A DNA stretch of 64,000 nucleotides from CAWJMD01 sp963845675 (GCA_963845675.1 CAWJSX010000005.1:682001-746000); one strand, 5' to 3'. Positions 1-8,888 are shown, counted from the stretch's first letter. Numbers and translations: made by a program. The notes: generated by a model not told the origin, from the sequence alone.

Positions 1-1653
1 GCCGCGCGACGCGTGCACGGCGGACATCGAGTCCTCGACCGTCACCTTCTGCTCGTGCCCGCCGGTGCGGTCCTTCTCGGTGCGTCCGAGGGCCGGCAGG
101 ATCAGGGCGGTCCTGCCGCACACGACGTGCGAGCGGTTGAGCTTCGTCGACACCTGCACCGTGAGCTGGGCCGACCTCAGTGCGGCCTCGGTGACGTCGG
201 TGTCCGGGGTGGCCGAGACGAAGTTGCCACCCATGCCCATGAAGACCTTCGCCTTCCCGTCACGCAGGGCGCGGATCGAGTCGACCGTGTCGAAGCCGTG
301 CTCTCGCGGCGGCTCGAAGCCGAACTCGCTGCCGAGGGCGGCCAGGAACCACTCCGGGGACCGCTCCCAGATGCCCATCGTCCGGTCGCCCTGGACGTTC
401 GAGTGACCGCGCACCGGGCAGAGGCCGGCGCCCGGCTTGCCGATCTGGCCCTGGAGCAGTGCGACGTTCACGAACTCCTTGATCGTGGCGACGGAGTTGC
501 GGTGCTGGGTGATGCCCATCGCCCAGCAGTTCACGATGGCGTCGGCCTCCATGAACATGGCGGCCGCGTCCTCGATCTCGTCAGTCGTCAGGCCCGTCGC
601 CTCCAGCACGGTGTCCCAGTCGAGGTCGCGGACGTGGTCGGCCCACTCCTCGAAGCCGATCGTGTGGCGGGCGATGAAGTCGAGGTCGGCGACGGCTCCG
701 GGGCGCCCGCTCGCGGCCGCCGCGTCCTCGGCGGTGACCAGCAGGTGCCCGATCGCCTGGAACAGGGCGAGGTCGCCGTTGACGCGGATCTGCAGGTGAC
801 GGTCCGCGAGCGCGGTGCCGACGCCGCTGAGACCGCGCGGTGTCTGCGGGTTGTCGAACTTCATCAGGCCGGCCTCGGGCAACGGGTTGACCGCGAGGAT
901 CCTCGCGCCCCCCTGCTTGGCCTGCTCCAGCGCGGTGAGCATGCGCGGGTGGTTCGTGCCCGGGTTCTGCCCGCAGATGACGATCAGCCCGGCGTCGTGG
1001 ACGTCCTGCAGGGTGACGCTCCCCTTGCCGATGCCGATCGTCTCGGCCAGGGCGACGGAGGTCGACTCGTGGCACATGTTCGAGCAGTCGGGGAGGTTGT
1101 TCGTCCCGAAGGCGCGAGCGAACAGCTGGTAGGCGAACGCCGCCTCGTTGGACGTGCGCCCCGACGTGTAGAAGATGGCCTCGTCCGGGCTGTCGAGGCC
1201 CGTGAGGTGCTCGGCGATCAGCGAGAACGCGCCCTCCCAGCTGATCGGCTCGTAGTGGCTGGCCCCCTCGCGTCGCACCATCGGGTGGGTCAGCCGACCC
1301 TGCTGCCCCAGCCAGTAGCCGCTGCGTCCGCCCAGCTCGTCGAGCGAGTGCCTGGCGAAGAACTCCGGGCCGACGCGCCGCAGCGTCGCCTCCTCGGCAA
1401 CGGCCTTCGCCCCGTTCTCGCAGAACTCGGCGGTGTGCCGGTGGTCGGGGTCGGGCCACGCGCAGCCCTGGCAGTCGAAGCCGTCCTTCTGGTTGACCCG
1501 CAGCAGGGTGCGGGCCGTGCGGGACAGGCCCATCTGGTCGACGGCGATCTTCAGGCTCTTGAGGACGGCGGGGATGCCGGCGGCCGCCTTCTTCGGGGAG
1601 CCGACGGAGAGCTCTGACTCGTCGACGTCGTCGACGGGAGGACGTGTGGCCAT
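1..1653 (-). CDS. FdhF/YdeP family molybdopterin oxidoreductase (3' end outside window)
   Basis: Leftward frame open from an ATG at 1653 to base 1, giving 551 codons; the family usually runs about 750-780 residues, so roughly the last quarter is missing. The start MATRPPVDD lies behind a GAGGAG ribosome site. Near residue 57 is the cysteine patch FDCQGCAWPDP, followed by a further Cys in AEFCENGAKA, typical of FdhF/YdeP formate-dehydrogenase-like proteins that bind bis-MGD molybdenum cofactor. Later comes HPMVRREGASHYEPISW, the usual entry to the cofactor domain. The substrate of these actinobacterial homologues is not settled; formate is one possibility. No partner subunit or fdhD is visible here. 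Family call firm, reaction unknown. Confidence 0.88.
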   Translation of the reverse strand, partial: MATRPPVDDVDESELSVGSPKKAAAGIPAVLKSLKIAVDQMGLSRTARTLLRVNQKDGFDCQGCAWPDPDHRHTAEFCENGAKAVAEEATLRRVGPEFFARHSLDELGGRSGYWLGQQGRLTHPMVRREGASHYEPISWEGAFSLIAEHLTGLDSPDEAIFYTSGRTSNEAAFAYQLFARAFGTNNLPDCSNMCHESTSVALAETIGIGKGSVTLQDVHDAGLIVICGQNPGTNHPRMLTALEQAKQGGARILAVNPLPEAGLMKFDNPQTPRGLSGVGTALADRHLQIRVNGDLALFQAIGHLLVTAEDAAAASGRPGAVADLDFIARHTIGFEEWADHVRDLDWDTVLEATGLTTDEIEDAAAMFMEADAIVNCWAMGITQHRNSVATIKEFVNVALLQGQIGKPGAGLCPVRGHSNVQGDRTMGIWERSPEWFLAALGSEFGFEPPREHGFDTVDSIRALRDGKAKVFMGMGGNFVSATPDTDVTEAALRSAQLTVQVSTKLNRSHVVCGRTALILPALGRTEKDRTGGHEQKVTVEDSMSAVHASRG

Positions 1654-1686
1654 CAGGCTCTCCTCGAACGGGTGGCTGGTCCACCG

Positions 1687-1692
1687 ACACTA
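1687..1692 (-). promoter_or_regulatory. -10 box for the FdhF/YdeP gene
   Basis: TAGTGT on the minus strand, about 34 nt upstream of the 1653 start, fits the actinobacterial TANNNT -10 element. It would leave a short leader that contains the GAGGAG ribosome site. No clear -35 hexamer. Confidence 0.35.
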
Positions 1693-1764
1693 ACCCCGGC
1701 CCCCGCAGCCCGCCCTGTGGCGCAGGTGACACGAGCGGGCGGTGCGCCTGCACCCTCGGGTCGG

Positions 1765-1770
1765 TAGCCT
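1765..1770 (+). promoter_or_regulatory. -10 box for the B12-binding subunit gene
   Basis: TAGCCT, a TANNNT-type -10 element in the 181-bp divergent gap, about 65 nt before the ATG at 1835. The same hexamer is found before mdh and before the glyA riboswitch. Confidence 0.4.
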
Positions 1771-1834
1771 GCGCAGGTCACCGGCGACCACACCGTGCGC
1801 CGTCGCGAGCCCAGTCAGGAGCACGATCGTCACG

Positions 1835-2245
1835 ATGGCCGAGCAGAACCCGTTGCGCATCGTCGTGGCCAAGCCCGGCCTCGACGGGCACGACCGGGGG
1901 GCCAAGGTGGTCGCCCGCGCTCTGCGCGACGCGGGCATGGAGGTCATCTACACCGGTCTTCACCAGACGCCGGCTGCCATCGTCGACGCCGCCATCGCCG
2001 AGGACGCCGACGCCATCGGGCTCTCGGTGCTCTCGGGCGCGCACATGACGCTCTTCGCGAAGGTGGTCGACCTGCTGCGTGACAAGGACGCCTCCGACAT
2101 CGTGGTCTTCGGCGGCGGGATCGTGCCCGTCGCCGACGTCGCGGAGCTGGAGGGGGCGGGGGTCGCCAAGGTGTTCACACCGGGCACCCCTATGCACGAG
2201 ATCGTCGCCTGGGTACGGGCCAACGTGGGGAACGACCCCCGATAG
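1835..2245 (+). CDS. Cobalamin-binding small subunit of an acyl-CoA (methylmalonyl-CoA-type) mutase
   Basis: 136 residues, MAEQNPLRIVVAKPGLDGHD onward. It matches the stand-alone C-terminal B12 domain of methylmalonyl-CoA mutases: the base-off cobalamin motif DGHDRG near residue 17 supplies the axial His, followed by GLHQTP, the LSVLSG strand and the VVFGGGIVP glycine loop. The protein would pair with a catalytic large subunit; the only candidate in the window is the gene at 47851. I chose the ATG at 1835 because conservation begins there; the frame is open further upstream. It is transcribed divergently from the oxidoreductase and stands alone before sucC, so no operon partner defines its substrate. 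Confidence 0.9.
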   Translation: MAEQNPLRIVVAKPGLDGHDRGAKVVARALRDAGMEVIYTGLHQTPAAIVDAAIAEDADAIGLSVLSGAHMTLFAKVVDLLRDKDASDIVVFGGGIVPVADVAELEGAGVAKVFTPGTPMHEIVAWVRANVGNDPR

Positions 2246-2248
2246 GCT
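2243..2248 (+). promoter_or_regulatory. -10 box for sucCD
   Basis: TAGGCT overlapping the end of the preceding gene, 90 nt before the sucC start. It fits the TANNNT -10 pattern seen elsewhere in the window. Confidence 0.35.
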
Positions 2249-2337
2249 CGGGCGCCGTACCCGGCGTCCTGCGACGACGCTGAAGTGACACGAGCTCTCG
2301 ACGACCGCCAGCTCTCGACGACGAAGGACGGACACCC

Positions 2338-3522
2338 GTGGACCTGTTCGAGTACCAGGCTCGCGACCTCTTCGCCGCGCACGGGGTTCCCGTGCTCGAC
2401 GCCGTGGTCGTGACCACTTCCGAGGAAGCCAAGGCCGCAGCGGAGAAGCTCGGCGGCGGAACGGTCGTCGTCAAGGCGCAGGTGAAGACGGGCGGTCGCG
2501 GCAAGGCAGGCGGCGTGAAGCTCGCGAAGTCCCCCGAGGAGGCCGCCGAGAAGGCCGGCGAGATCCTCGGCATGGACATCAAGGGCCACACCGTCCACCG
2601 CGTGATGGTCGCCCAGGGCGCCGAGATCGCGGAGGAGTACTACTTCTCCCTGCTGCTCGACCGCGCGAACCGCAGCTACCTCGCCATGTGCAGCGTGGAG
2701 GGTGGCGTCGACATCGAGACCCTCGCCGAGGAGCGGCCCGAGGCCCTCGCCAAGGTCGCCGTGGACCCGCTGGTCGGCATCGACGCCGCCAAGGCCGACG
2801 AGATCGTCGCCGCCGCCGGGTTCGCCGACGAGCTGCGCGCCCCCATCGCCGCGGTGCTGCAGAGCCTCTGGACGGTCTACCGCGAGGAGGACGCCACGCT
2901 CGTCGAGGTCAACCCGCTGGTGCGCACGGGCGACGGCACGATCATCGCCCTCGACGGCAAGGTCTCCCTCGACGCGAACGCCGGCTTCCGGCACCCGCAG
3001 CACGCCGAGCTGGAGGACAAGGCAGCGGCCGACCCGCTCGAGCAGGCCGCGCAGGAGAAGGGCCTCAACTACGTCAAGCTCGACGGCGAGGTCGGCATCA
3101 TCGGCAACGGCGCGGGCCTGGTGATGAGCACCCTCGACGTCGTCGCGTACGCCGGCCAGGACCTCGGCGCCGACGGCGGCACGGCCGTCAAGCCCGCCAA
3201 CTTCCTCGACATCGGTGGCGGTGCGTCCGCGCAGGTGATGGCCGACGGGCTGCACATCATCCTCGGCGACGAGCAGGTGAAGTCGGTGTTCGTCAACGTG
3301 TTCGGCGGCATCACGTCGTGCGACGCGGTGGCCGACGGCATCGTCCACGCGCTCGAGATCCTGGGTGACGAGGCCACGAAGCCGCTCGTCGTCCGGCTGG
3401 ACGGCAACAACGTGGAGGAAGGTCGACGGATCCTGGCCGACGCGGGGCATCCGCTGGTCACGGTCGTCGACACCATGGACGGCGCGGCCCGCAAGGCCGC
3501 CGAGCTCGCCGCGGCGAACTGA
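2338..3522 (+). CDS. sucC: Succinyl-CoA synthetase (ADP-forming) subunit beta
   Basis: 394 residues from a GTG at 2338 preceded by AAGGACGG. It begins VDLFEYQARDLFAAHGVPV, the standard start of the ATP-grasp domain; the glycine-rich GGRGKAGGVKL near residue 52 binds nucleotide. The central EVNPLVRTGDG and the C-terminal GGASAQVMADG and NVFGGITSCD belong to the CoA-ligase domain that contacts the alpha subunit. With SucD it interconverts succinyl-CoA and succinate with nucleotide phosphorylation in the TCA cycle. sucD follows after 19 nt, so the two are co-transcribed. Full length, no disruptions. Confidence 0.98.
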   Translation: MDLFEYQARDLFAAHGVPVLDAVVVTTSEEAKAAAEKLGGGTVVVKAQVKTGGRGKAGGVKLAKSPEEAAEKAGEILGMDIKGHTVHRVMVAQGAEIAEEYYFSLLLDRANRSYLAMCSVEGGVDIETLAEERPEALAKVAVDPLVGIDAAKADEIVAAAGFADELRAPIAAVLQSLWTVYREEDATLVEVNPLVRTGDGTIIALDGKVSLDANAGFRHPQHAELEDKAAADPLEQAAQEKGLNYVKLDGEVGIIGNGAGLVMSTLDVVAYAGQDLGADGGTAVKPANFLDIGGGASAQVMADGLHIILGDEQVKSVFVNVFGGITSCDAVADGIVHALEILGDEATKPLVVRLDGNNVEEGRRILADAGHPLVTVVDTMDGAARKAAELAAAN

Positions 3523-3541
3523 GACAGGGGACTACGACGAC

Positions 3542-4435
3542 ATGGCGATCTTCCTCACCGAGAACAGCAAGGTCATCGTCCAGGGGATGACCGGCTCCGA
3601 GGGCCGTAAGCACACGCAGCGGATGCTGACGTCCGGGACGAACGTGGTCGGCGGCGTCAACCCCAAGAAGGCCGGCGAGAGCGTCGACTTCGAGGGTGGC
3701 ACCAGCGTGCCCGTGTTCGGCTCCGTCGCCGACGCGATGGCCGACACGGGCGCCGACGTCAGCGTGATCTTCGTACCCGCCGCCTTCACCAAGGCCGCCG
3801 TGGTCGAGGCCGTCGACGCCGGCATCTCGCTCGCGGTGGTCATCACCGAGGGTGTGCCCGTCAAGGACACCGCCGAGTTCTTCGCATACGCGCAGAGCAA
3901 GGGCACGACGCGCCTGATCGGGCCGAACTGCCCCGGTCTGATCAGCCCCGGCAAGTCGAACGCCGGCATCATCCCCGCCGACATCTCCGGGCCCGGCCGC
4001 ATCGGGCTGGTCTCGAAGTCCGGCACGCTGACCTACCAGATGATGTACGAGCTGCGTGACTTCGGCTTCTCGTCCGCCGTCGGCATCGGCGGGGACCCGG
4101 TCATCGGCACGACCCACATCGACGCGCTCAAGGCCTTCCAGGACGACCCGGAGACCGACGCGATCGTCATGATCGGCGAGATCGGCGGCGACGCCGAGGA
4201 GCGTGCCGCGGCCTACATCTCCGAGCACGTGACGAAGCCCGTCGTCGGCTACGTGGCCGGGTTCACGGCGCCCGAGGGCAAGACGATGGGCCACGCGGGC
4301 GCCATCGTCTCCGGCTCGTCCGGCACCGCGCAGGGCAAGAAGGAGGCCCTCGAGGCCGCCGGCGTCAAGGTCGGCAAGACGCCGTCCGAGACCGCCGACC
4401 TGATGCGGGAGATCATGCAGGCCGCCACGGCCTGA
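3542..4435 (+). CDS. sucD: Succinate--CoA ligase subunit alpha
   Basis: 297 residues beginning MAIFLTENSKVIVQGMTGSE, the CoA-binding Rossmann domain with the phosphate-contacting GMTGSEG. IGPNCPGLISPGK is the conserved mid-domain block, and GHAGAIVSG near residue 250 carries the histidine that is phosphorylated during catalysis. The length matches the family. It works with SucC encoded 19 nt upstream. The frame is open well upstream of 3542, but homology starts at this ATG. A long inverted repeat lies 20 nt after its stop. Confidence 0.98.
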   Translation: MAIFLTENSKVIVQGMTGSEGRKHTQRMLTSGTNVVGGVNPKKAGESVDFEGGTSVPVFGSVADAMADTGADVSVIFVPAAFTKAAVVEAVDAGISLAVVITEGVPVKDTAEFFAYAQSKGTTRLIGPNCPGLISPGKSNAGIIPADISGPGRIGLVSKSGTLTYQMMYELRDFGFSSAVGIGGDPVIGTTHIDALKAFQDDPETDAIVMIGEIGGDAEERAAAYISEHVTKPVVGYVAGFTAPEGKTMGHAGAIVSGSSGTAQGKKEALEAAGVKVGKTPSETADLMREIMQAATA

Positions 4436-4454
4436 CCCCACACCCCCTTCACCA

Positions 4455-4507
4455 ACTGGTCGTGAATGGCACGACACGCCGTGCGTGTCGCGCCATTCAC
4501 GACCAGT
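4455..4507 (+). terminator. Long inverted repeat after sucD, probable terminator
   Basis: A 53-nt hairpin with 25 paired positions, a single A-C mismatch and a 3-nt loop. The outer arms are ACTGGTCGTGAATGGC and its exact complement. It starts 20 nt after the sucD stop. There is no T tract, so it would be an actinobacterial-type (U-less) terminator or a mobile palindromic repeat. The stem is much longer than a terminator needs. Confidence 0.6.
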
Positions 4508-4566
4508 CGGCGCGGCCCGGCGTGGGAGCGCCGTCGACGCGGCCGCGCGCGCGACCATGGGACGCG

Positions 4567-5838
4567 ATGAGCCTCCTGACCCGCGACCGGACCCCGACCT
4601 CACGTGCGGGCTCCGCGGCGACGGCTGCCACCGAGCGCGCGCCGCTGCGGTCCCCGGCCCTGCTCGGCCTGCTCGCAGCCGGCCAGGCACTGGCGGCCGG
4701 GCTGGTGTTCGCCGTGGTGCCCACCCTGCTGGTCTGGATGACGTCGGCGCGCGTCGAGGCCCGCTGGAGCGAGGCCGTCAGGGTCGGGGCCGACGTGTGG
4801 CTGCTCTCGCAGGGGGCGTCGTTGGCGGCGCCCTCGGGCACGGTGTCGCTGCTCCCGCTGGGCTTCACCGTCATCCCGCTGGCGCTGTGCTGGGTCGCCG
4901 GTCGCCGGGTCGTCGAGGCCCTGCGCGCGGTCGCGCAGCCGGTCTCCCGCAGGTCGCTCTCGCTGGCGCTGGGCACCTTCGTCGGCGTCTACGCCCTCGG
5001 TGCGGGCCTGGTCGCCATCGCCGCGGCGTCGCAGGCGGCGCGGCCGATCGCCGGGCAGGCCGTGCTCGGCGGACTGGTCGTGGCCGGCATCGGCGTCGGC
5101 GTCGCCGGGCGCGGCTGCTGGCGGCTGGACGGCGGGCCCTGGCAGCGTGCCGCACGCCTCGTCCGGGCGACCCTGTACGCGGTCGTCGCGTGGCTGGCCG
5201 TCTCCTCGCTCCTCCTCGTCAGCGCGGCCGTGGCCGGCTGGGACCGCGTCACGGCCGTCCACTCCGCGCTCGACCCCGGACCCGGCGGCCACGTCGGGCT
5301 GGTGCTGCTGCAGCTCGCGCTCGTGCCGGTCCTCGTCGTCTGGGCGGGCGCCTGGGTGGCCGGCCCCGGCTTCACCGTCGGGCTCGGGACGTCGGTGAGC
5401 CCCGGCCTCACGGTCCTGGGCCCGCTGCCGGCGCTGCCTGCGCTCGGCGTCCTGCCGGAGCCGGGAACCCCGGGCCCCGGCGTGGGCGTCGTCGTGCTGC
5501 TCGTCGTCGGCGCCGGGGTCGTCGGGGGAGTGCGTGCCGTGCGCGGCCGGCAGGAGGCGTCGCTCGTCGAGACGCTCGTCGACCTCGTCGCGACCGCCGC
5601 CCTGACGGGCTTGGTCGCGGGGCTGCTGGCCTGGTGCGCCTCGGGCTCGGTGGGTCCGGGGCGGATGGTGTCGGTGGGTCCCGTGGCCTGGCAGGTGGGT
5701 CTCGCCGTGGCGGGTGAGGTGCTGGCGGGCGCGCTGCTGGGCGGGCTCGCGGCGCAACGGCTGACTCCCGGACGCCTGACCGCCTGGGCGCGCGCCGCGC
5801 GGTCGGGCCTCAGCCGCCGAGCTGCCCCAGGCGGCTGA
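4567..5838 (+). CDS. perM: PerM/DUF6350-type cell-division membrane protein
   Basis: 423 residues from an ATG at 4567; the annotated frame opens earlier but the preceding bases belong to the hairpin. About ten hydrophobic segments rich in Ala, Val, Leu and Gly, for example LLGLLAAGQALAAGLVF and ATLYAVVAWLAVSSLLL, with a basic C-terminus. Sequence identity in this family is low, so position carries much of the call: Mycobacterium has perM (Rv0955) between sucD and purN-purH, as here. PerM supports septum formation and stabilises FtsB in mycobacteria; that role here is inferred by synteny. Its last 29 nt overlap the convergent gene at 5810. Confidence 0.75.
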   Translation: MSLLTRDRTPTSRAGSAATAATERAPLRSPALLGLLAAGQALAAGLVFAVVPTLLVWMTSARVEARWSEAVRVGADVWLLSQGASLAAPSGTVSLLPLGFTVIPLALCWVAGRRVVEALRAVAQPVSRRSLSLALGTFVGVYALGAGLVAIAAASQAARPIAGQAVLGGLVVAGIGVGVAGRGCWRLDGGPWQRAARLVRATLYAVVAWLAVSSLLLVSAAVAGWDRVTAVHSALDPGPGGHVGLVLLQLALVPVLVVWAGAWVAGPGFTVGLGTSVSPGLTVLGPLPALPALGVLPEPGTPGPGVGVVVLLVVGAGVVGGVRAVRGRQEASLVETLVDLVATAALTGLVAGLLAWCASGSVGPGRMVSVGPVAWQVGLAVAGEVLAGALLGGLAAQRLTPGRLTAWARAARSGLSRRAAPGG

Positions 5839-6226
5839 GCCGCTCCTCGAGCTCCTGCTGGCACGCCGCCTCGCCCGCCTCGGTGATCGCACCCGCACGG
5901 CACTGCTGGTAGTCCCACTGCAGCGGCCAGGTGGCGGCGACCGCGAGCTGCATCAACAGGGTCAGGCCGGCCAGGCCGAGGCCCGCGATCAGCGCCACCC
6001 GCGGGGTCCCCCTCACGCGCAGTCGTGCCGCGGTCATGAGGGCCCGGATGCCGACGACGACGGCGGCCATCGAGGCGAGGATGGACGCGACCGACCACGG
6101 CAGGTCGAGGCCGGAGGCGATCACCGAGGCGATCATCAGCAGCGCGAACAGCCGCACCGTGCCCCACAGGCGCGTCGCGTCCTCGCGGGTCTGCACGGGG
6201 GGTCGCTCCGCGGCGGGCTGCGTCAC
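5810..6226 (-). CDS. Small integral membrane protein, unknown function
   Basis: 138 residues from a GTG at 6226 with a strong GAGGAG six nt upstream. Three or four hydrophobic segments (LFALLMIASVIASGLDL, ILASMAAVVVGIRAL, ALIAGLGLAGLTLLM), then a short exported or cytoplasmic tail containing two cysteines (QQCRAG, EAACQQ) that could form a disulfide. No family recognised. It lies convergent to perM (29-nt overlap) and divergent from purN, 61 bp away. The longer frame starting at 6688 is antisense to purN and is not the gene. Confidence 0.7.
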   Translation of the reverse strand: MTQPAAERPPVQTREDATRLWGTVRLFALLMIASVIASGLDLPWSVASILASMAAVVVGIRALMTAARLRVRGTPRVALIAGLGLAGLTLLMQLAVAATWPLQWDYQQCRAGAITEAGEAACQQELEERLSRLGQLGG

Positions 6227-6273
6227 TGGTCTCCTCGATCGGGCCGGTGGACGGGCGTCCGACCGGTGGCGGC

Positions 6274-6279
6274 TATCGT
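6274..6279 (+). promoter_or_regulatory. -10 box giving a leaderless purN transcript
   Basis: TATCGT ends 8 nt before the GTG at 6288. Transcription would begin at or next to the start codon, and no ribosome site is visible, so purN is probably translated from a leaderless mRNA. Confidence 0.5.
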
Positions 6280-6287
6280 CCCTGATC

Positions 6288-6968
6288 GTGGCGGGCGAGA
6301 CGACGGCGACCCCGGGGGGGACCGAGAGGCGCGAGACCGTGCCCGCCGCGTCCGCACCCGGCCGACCCGCACGGATCGTGGTGCTGGTGTCGGGCACCGG
6401 CACGAACCTCTCCGCGCTCCTCGGTGCGTGCGACGACCCCGACTTCGGTGCCCGGGTAGCCGCCGTCGGGGCCGACCGTGACGGCATCGCCGGCCTGGAC
6501 CGCGCTCGGGAGCGCGACCTTCCCACGTTCGTCCTCAGGGTGGCCGACTGCTCCGACCGCGAGGACTGGGACGCACGGATGACCGAGTTGGTCGCCGAGC
6601 ACGATCCCGACCTGGTCGTCTCGGCCGGCTTCATGAAGCTGGCCGGTCCGGCGTTCCTCGCCCGGTTCGGGGGTCGGTACGTCAACACCCACCCGGCCCT
6701 GCTGCCGGCCTTCCCCGGGATGCACGGCGCCGCCGACGCGCTGGCCTACGGTGTCAAGGTCGCCGGTGCGACCCTCTTCCTCGTCGACGAGGGCGTCGAC
6801 ACGGGCGTGATCCTCGCCCAGCGGACGGTCGAGGTGACCGACACCGACACGACGGAGTCCCTGCACGAACGCATCAAGACCGTCGAGCGCGCGATGCTCG
6901 TCGACACCGTGGGACGCATGGTGCGCCGCGGCTGGACCGTCCACGACAGAAAGGTCACCATCCCGTGA
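6288..6968 (+). CDS. purN: Phosphoribosylglycinamide formyltransferase 1 (GART)
   Basis: 226 residues from a GTG at 6288. Transfers a formyl group from 10-formyl-THF to GAR in purine synthesis. ARIVVLVSGTGTNLSALL is the phosphate-binding start of the fold; NTHPALLPAFPG holds the catalytic Asn and His, and DEGVDTGVIL the catalytic Asp. The first 25 or so residues are a poorly conserved extension, so a later start cannot be excluded, but no better codon with a ribosome site is present. The stop overlaps the purH GTG by 4 nt, so purN and purH are translationally coupled. Confidence 0.96.
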   Translation: MAGETTATPGGTERRETVPAASAPGRPARIVVLVSGTGTNLSALLGACDDPDFGARVAAVGADRDGIAGLDRARERDLPTFVLRVADCSDREDWDARMTELVAEHDPDLVVSAGFMKLAGPAFLARFGGRYVNTHPALLPAFPGMHGAADALAYGVKVAGATLFLVDEGVDTGVILAQRTVEVTDTDTTESLHERIKTVERAMLVDTVGRMVRRGWTVHDRKVTIP

Positions 6969-8548
6969 GCGAGCCGTCCACCGACACCGGCACCCGTCCG
7001 ATCCGCCGAGCGCTGATCTCGGTCTACGACAAGACGGGTCTTGAGGACCTCGCGACCGGTCTGCACGCGGCCGGCGTGGCGATCGTGTCGACCGGGTCGA
7101 CCGCGGCCCGCATCGCCGCAGCCGGTGTGCCCGTGTCGACCGTCGAGGACCTCACGGGGTTCCCCGAGTGCCTCGACGGACGCGTCAAGACGCTGCACCC
7201 CCGGGTGCACGCGGGCATCCTGGCGGACCGCCGCAACGCCGACCACGAGCGCCAGCTGGCGGAGCTCGGCGTTGAGCCGTTCGACCTCGTGGTCGGCAAC
7301 CTCTACCCGTTCGCCGAGACGGTGGCCTCGGGCGCGGGGGAGGAGGAGGTCGTCGAGCAGATCGACATCGGCGGCCCCTCCATGGTGCGAGGCGCGGCGA
7401 AGAACCACGCCAGCGTGGCGGTCGTCGTCGACCCGTCGGCCTACCCCCAGGTCGTGGAGGCCGCAGCCGGCCCGGGCTTCGACCTGGCTTCGCGACGCCG
7501 TCTCGCTGCTGCCGCATTCGCCCACACGGCTGCCTACGACACCGCCGTCGCCACGTGGTGCTCCCGCGCGCTCGACCCCGACATCGGCTCGACCGCGTGG
7601 CCGGCCTACGCGGGGCTCGCGCTGGAGCGGGCGGACGTGCTGCGGTACGGCGAGAACCCGCACCAGCCGGCCGCCCTCTACACCGAGCACGGCGCCACTC
7701 CCGGCATCGCGCAGGGCACGGTGCTGCACGGGAAGGCGATGTCGTACAACAACTACGTCGACGCCGACGCCGCCGTCCGCGCGGCCCACGACTTCGACCG
7801 CCCGGCCGTGGCCATCATCAAGCACGCGAACCCCTGCGGGCTGGCGGTCGCCGACGACATCGCCGCGGCCCACCTCGCCGCCCACGCGTGCGACCCGGTC
7901 TCGGCGTTCGGCGGCGTGGTCGCCGCCAACCGGCCGGTCACGCTCGCGATGGCCGAGCAGCTCGCCGACGTCTTCACCGAGGTCGTGGCCGCACCGTCGT
8001 TCGACGCGGACGCCTACGAGGCCCTGACCCGCAAGAAGAACATCCGGCTGCTGGAGCTCCCGGACGGCTACCGCCGCGACCCGTTCGAGATGCGTCAGGT
8101 CTCGGGCGGGGTGCTGGTGCAGCTCGGCGACCGTCTTGACGCCGACGGCGACAGCGCCTCGTCGTGGACGCTCGCGGCGGGTGAGCCTGCTGACGAGACG
8201 CTGCTCGCCGACCTCGAGTTCGCTTGGCGTGCAGTGCGTTCGGTCAAGTCCAACGCGATCCTCCTGGCCCGCGACGGTGCAGCGGTCGGCATCGGGATGG
8301 GGCAGGTCAACCGTGTGGACTCGTGCCGGCTGGCCGTCGAGCGGGCGGGCGCCGAGCGGGCCCGCGGCTCCGTGGCCGCCTCCGACGCGTTCTTCCCGTT
8401 CGCGGACGGCCTCCAGGTGCTGGTCGACGCCGGCGTCAGGGCCGTCGTCCAGCCGGGTGGGTCGGTGCGAGACGCCGAGGTCGTCGCCGCAGCCGCGGCA
8501 GCCGGGGTCACGCTCTACCTCACCGGCACACGGCACTTCGCCCACTGA
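6965..8548 (+). CDS. purH: Bifunctional AICAR formyltransferase / IMP cyclohydrolase
   Basis: 527 residues starting at a GTG inside the purN stop. The N-terminal MGS-like IMP cyclohydrolase domain opens with RRALISVYDKTGLEDLA and carries STGSTAARI and LHPRVHAGIL. The C-terminal AICAR transformylase domain carries YGENPHQPAALY, the catalytic block KHANPCGLAV and SNAILLARDG. Together they catalyse the last two steps to IMP. Length and domain order are standard. No disruptions. Confidence 0.98.
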   Translation: MSEPSTDTGTRPIRRALISVYDKTGLEDLATGLHAAGVAIVSTGSTAARIAAAGVPVSTVEDLTGFPECLDGRVKTLHPRVHAGILADRRNADHERQLAELGVEPFDLVVGNLYPFAETVASGAGEEEVVEQIDIGGPSMVRGAAKNHASVAVVVDPSAYPQVVEAAAGPGFDLASRRRLAAAAFAHTAAYDTAVATWCSRALDPDIGSTAWPAYAGLALERADVLRYGENPHQPAALYTEHGATPGIAQGTVLHGKAMSYNNYVDADAAVRAAHDFDRPAVAIIKHANPCGLAVADDIAAAHLAAHACDPVSAFGGVVAANRPVTLAMAEQLADVFTEVVAAPSFDADAYEALTRKKNIRLLELPDGYRRDPFEMRQVSGGVLVQLGDRLDADGDSASSWTLAAGEPADETLLADLEFAWRAVRSVKSNAILLARDGAAVGIGMGQVNRVDSCRLAVERAGAERARGSVAASDAFFPFADGLQVLVDAGVRAVVQPGGSVRDAEVVAAAAAAGVTLYLTGTRHFAH

Positions 8549-8597
8549 CGTCACCGACCGCCCTCACCAGCAACGCCCGACCGGAAGGGAGGCTCGC

Positions 8598-8888
8598 GTG
8601 CAGCAGCCAGCCGGCACGACGCGCACGACGGGACCGACCGGTGGGTGGGTGCTCGTGGTGATCGTGGTGCTGCTGGTGGCGGTCGTCGCCACCGTCGTCC
8701 TCGCGGGAACCCGGGCCGGGGTGCTCGGACTGGTGGGGGTCCTGGTGCTCGCCGGTCTCGGCCGCCTCGTGCTCCCGACCTCGCGGGTCGGCCCGTTGGC
8801 GGTGCGGTCACGTGTCGTCGACGTGGCCACGTGCACCGTCCTGGCCGCGTCGCTGCTCATCATCCTGCGGCTCCTGCCGACGCCCTGA
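8598..8888 (+). CDS. DUF3017 small membrane protein
   Basis: 96 residues from a GTG at 8598, 6 nt after a GGAAGGGAGG ribosome site. A short polar N-terminus is followed by three hydrophobic segments (WVLVVIVVLLVAVVATVVL, GVLGLVGVLVLAGLGRLVL, TCTVLAASLLIILRLL). Size, topology and location between purine or folate genes and mdh match the actinobacterial DUF3017 family. The function is unknown. It lies 49 nt after purH, so it may be co-transcribed. Confidence 0.75.
   Translation: MQQPAGTTRTTGPTGGWVLVVIVVLLVAVVATVVLAGTRAGVLGLVGVLVLAGLGRLVLPTSRVGPLAVRSRVVDVATCTVLAASLLIILRLLPTP

Noticed and set aside
13..1617. 534-codon rightward open frame
   Set aside because: It is antisense to the FdhF/YdeP oxidoreductase; low-complexity Arg/Val/Gly-rich translation typical of a GC-rich shadow frame.
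5931..6287. 119-codon N-terminal extension of purN
   Set aside because: It overlaps the oppositely oriented small membrane protein gene and lies upstream of the TATCGT promoter box.
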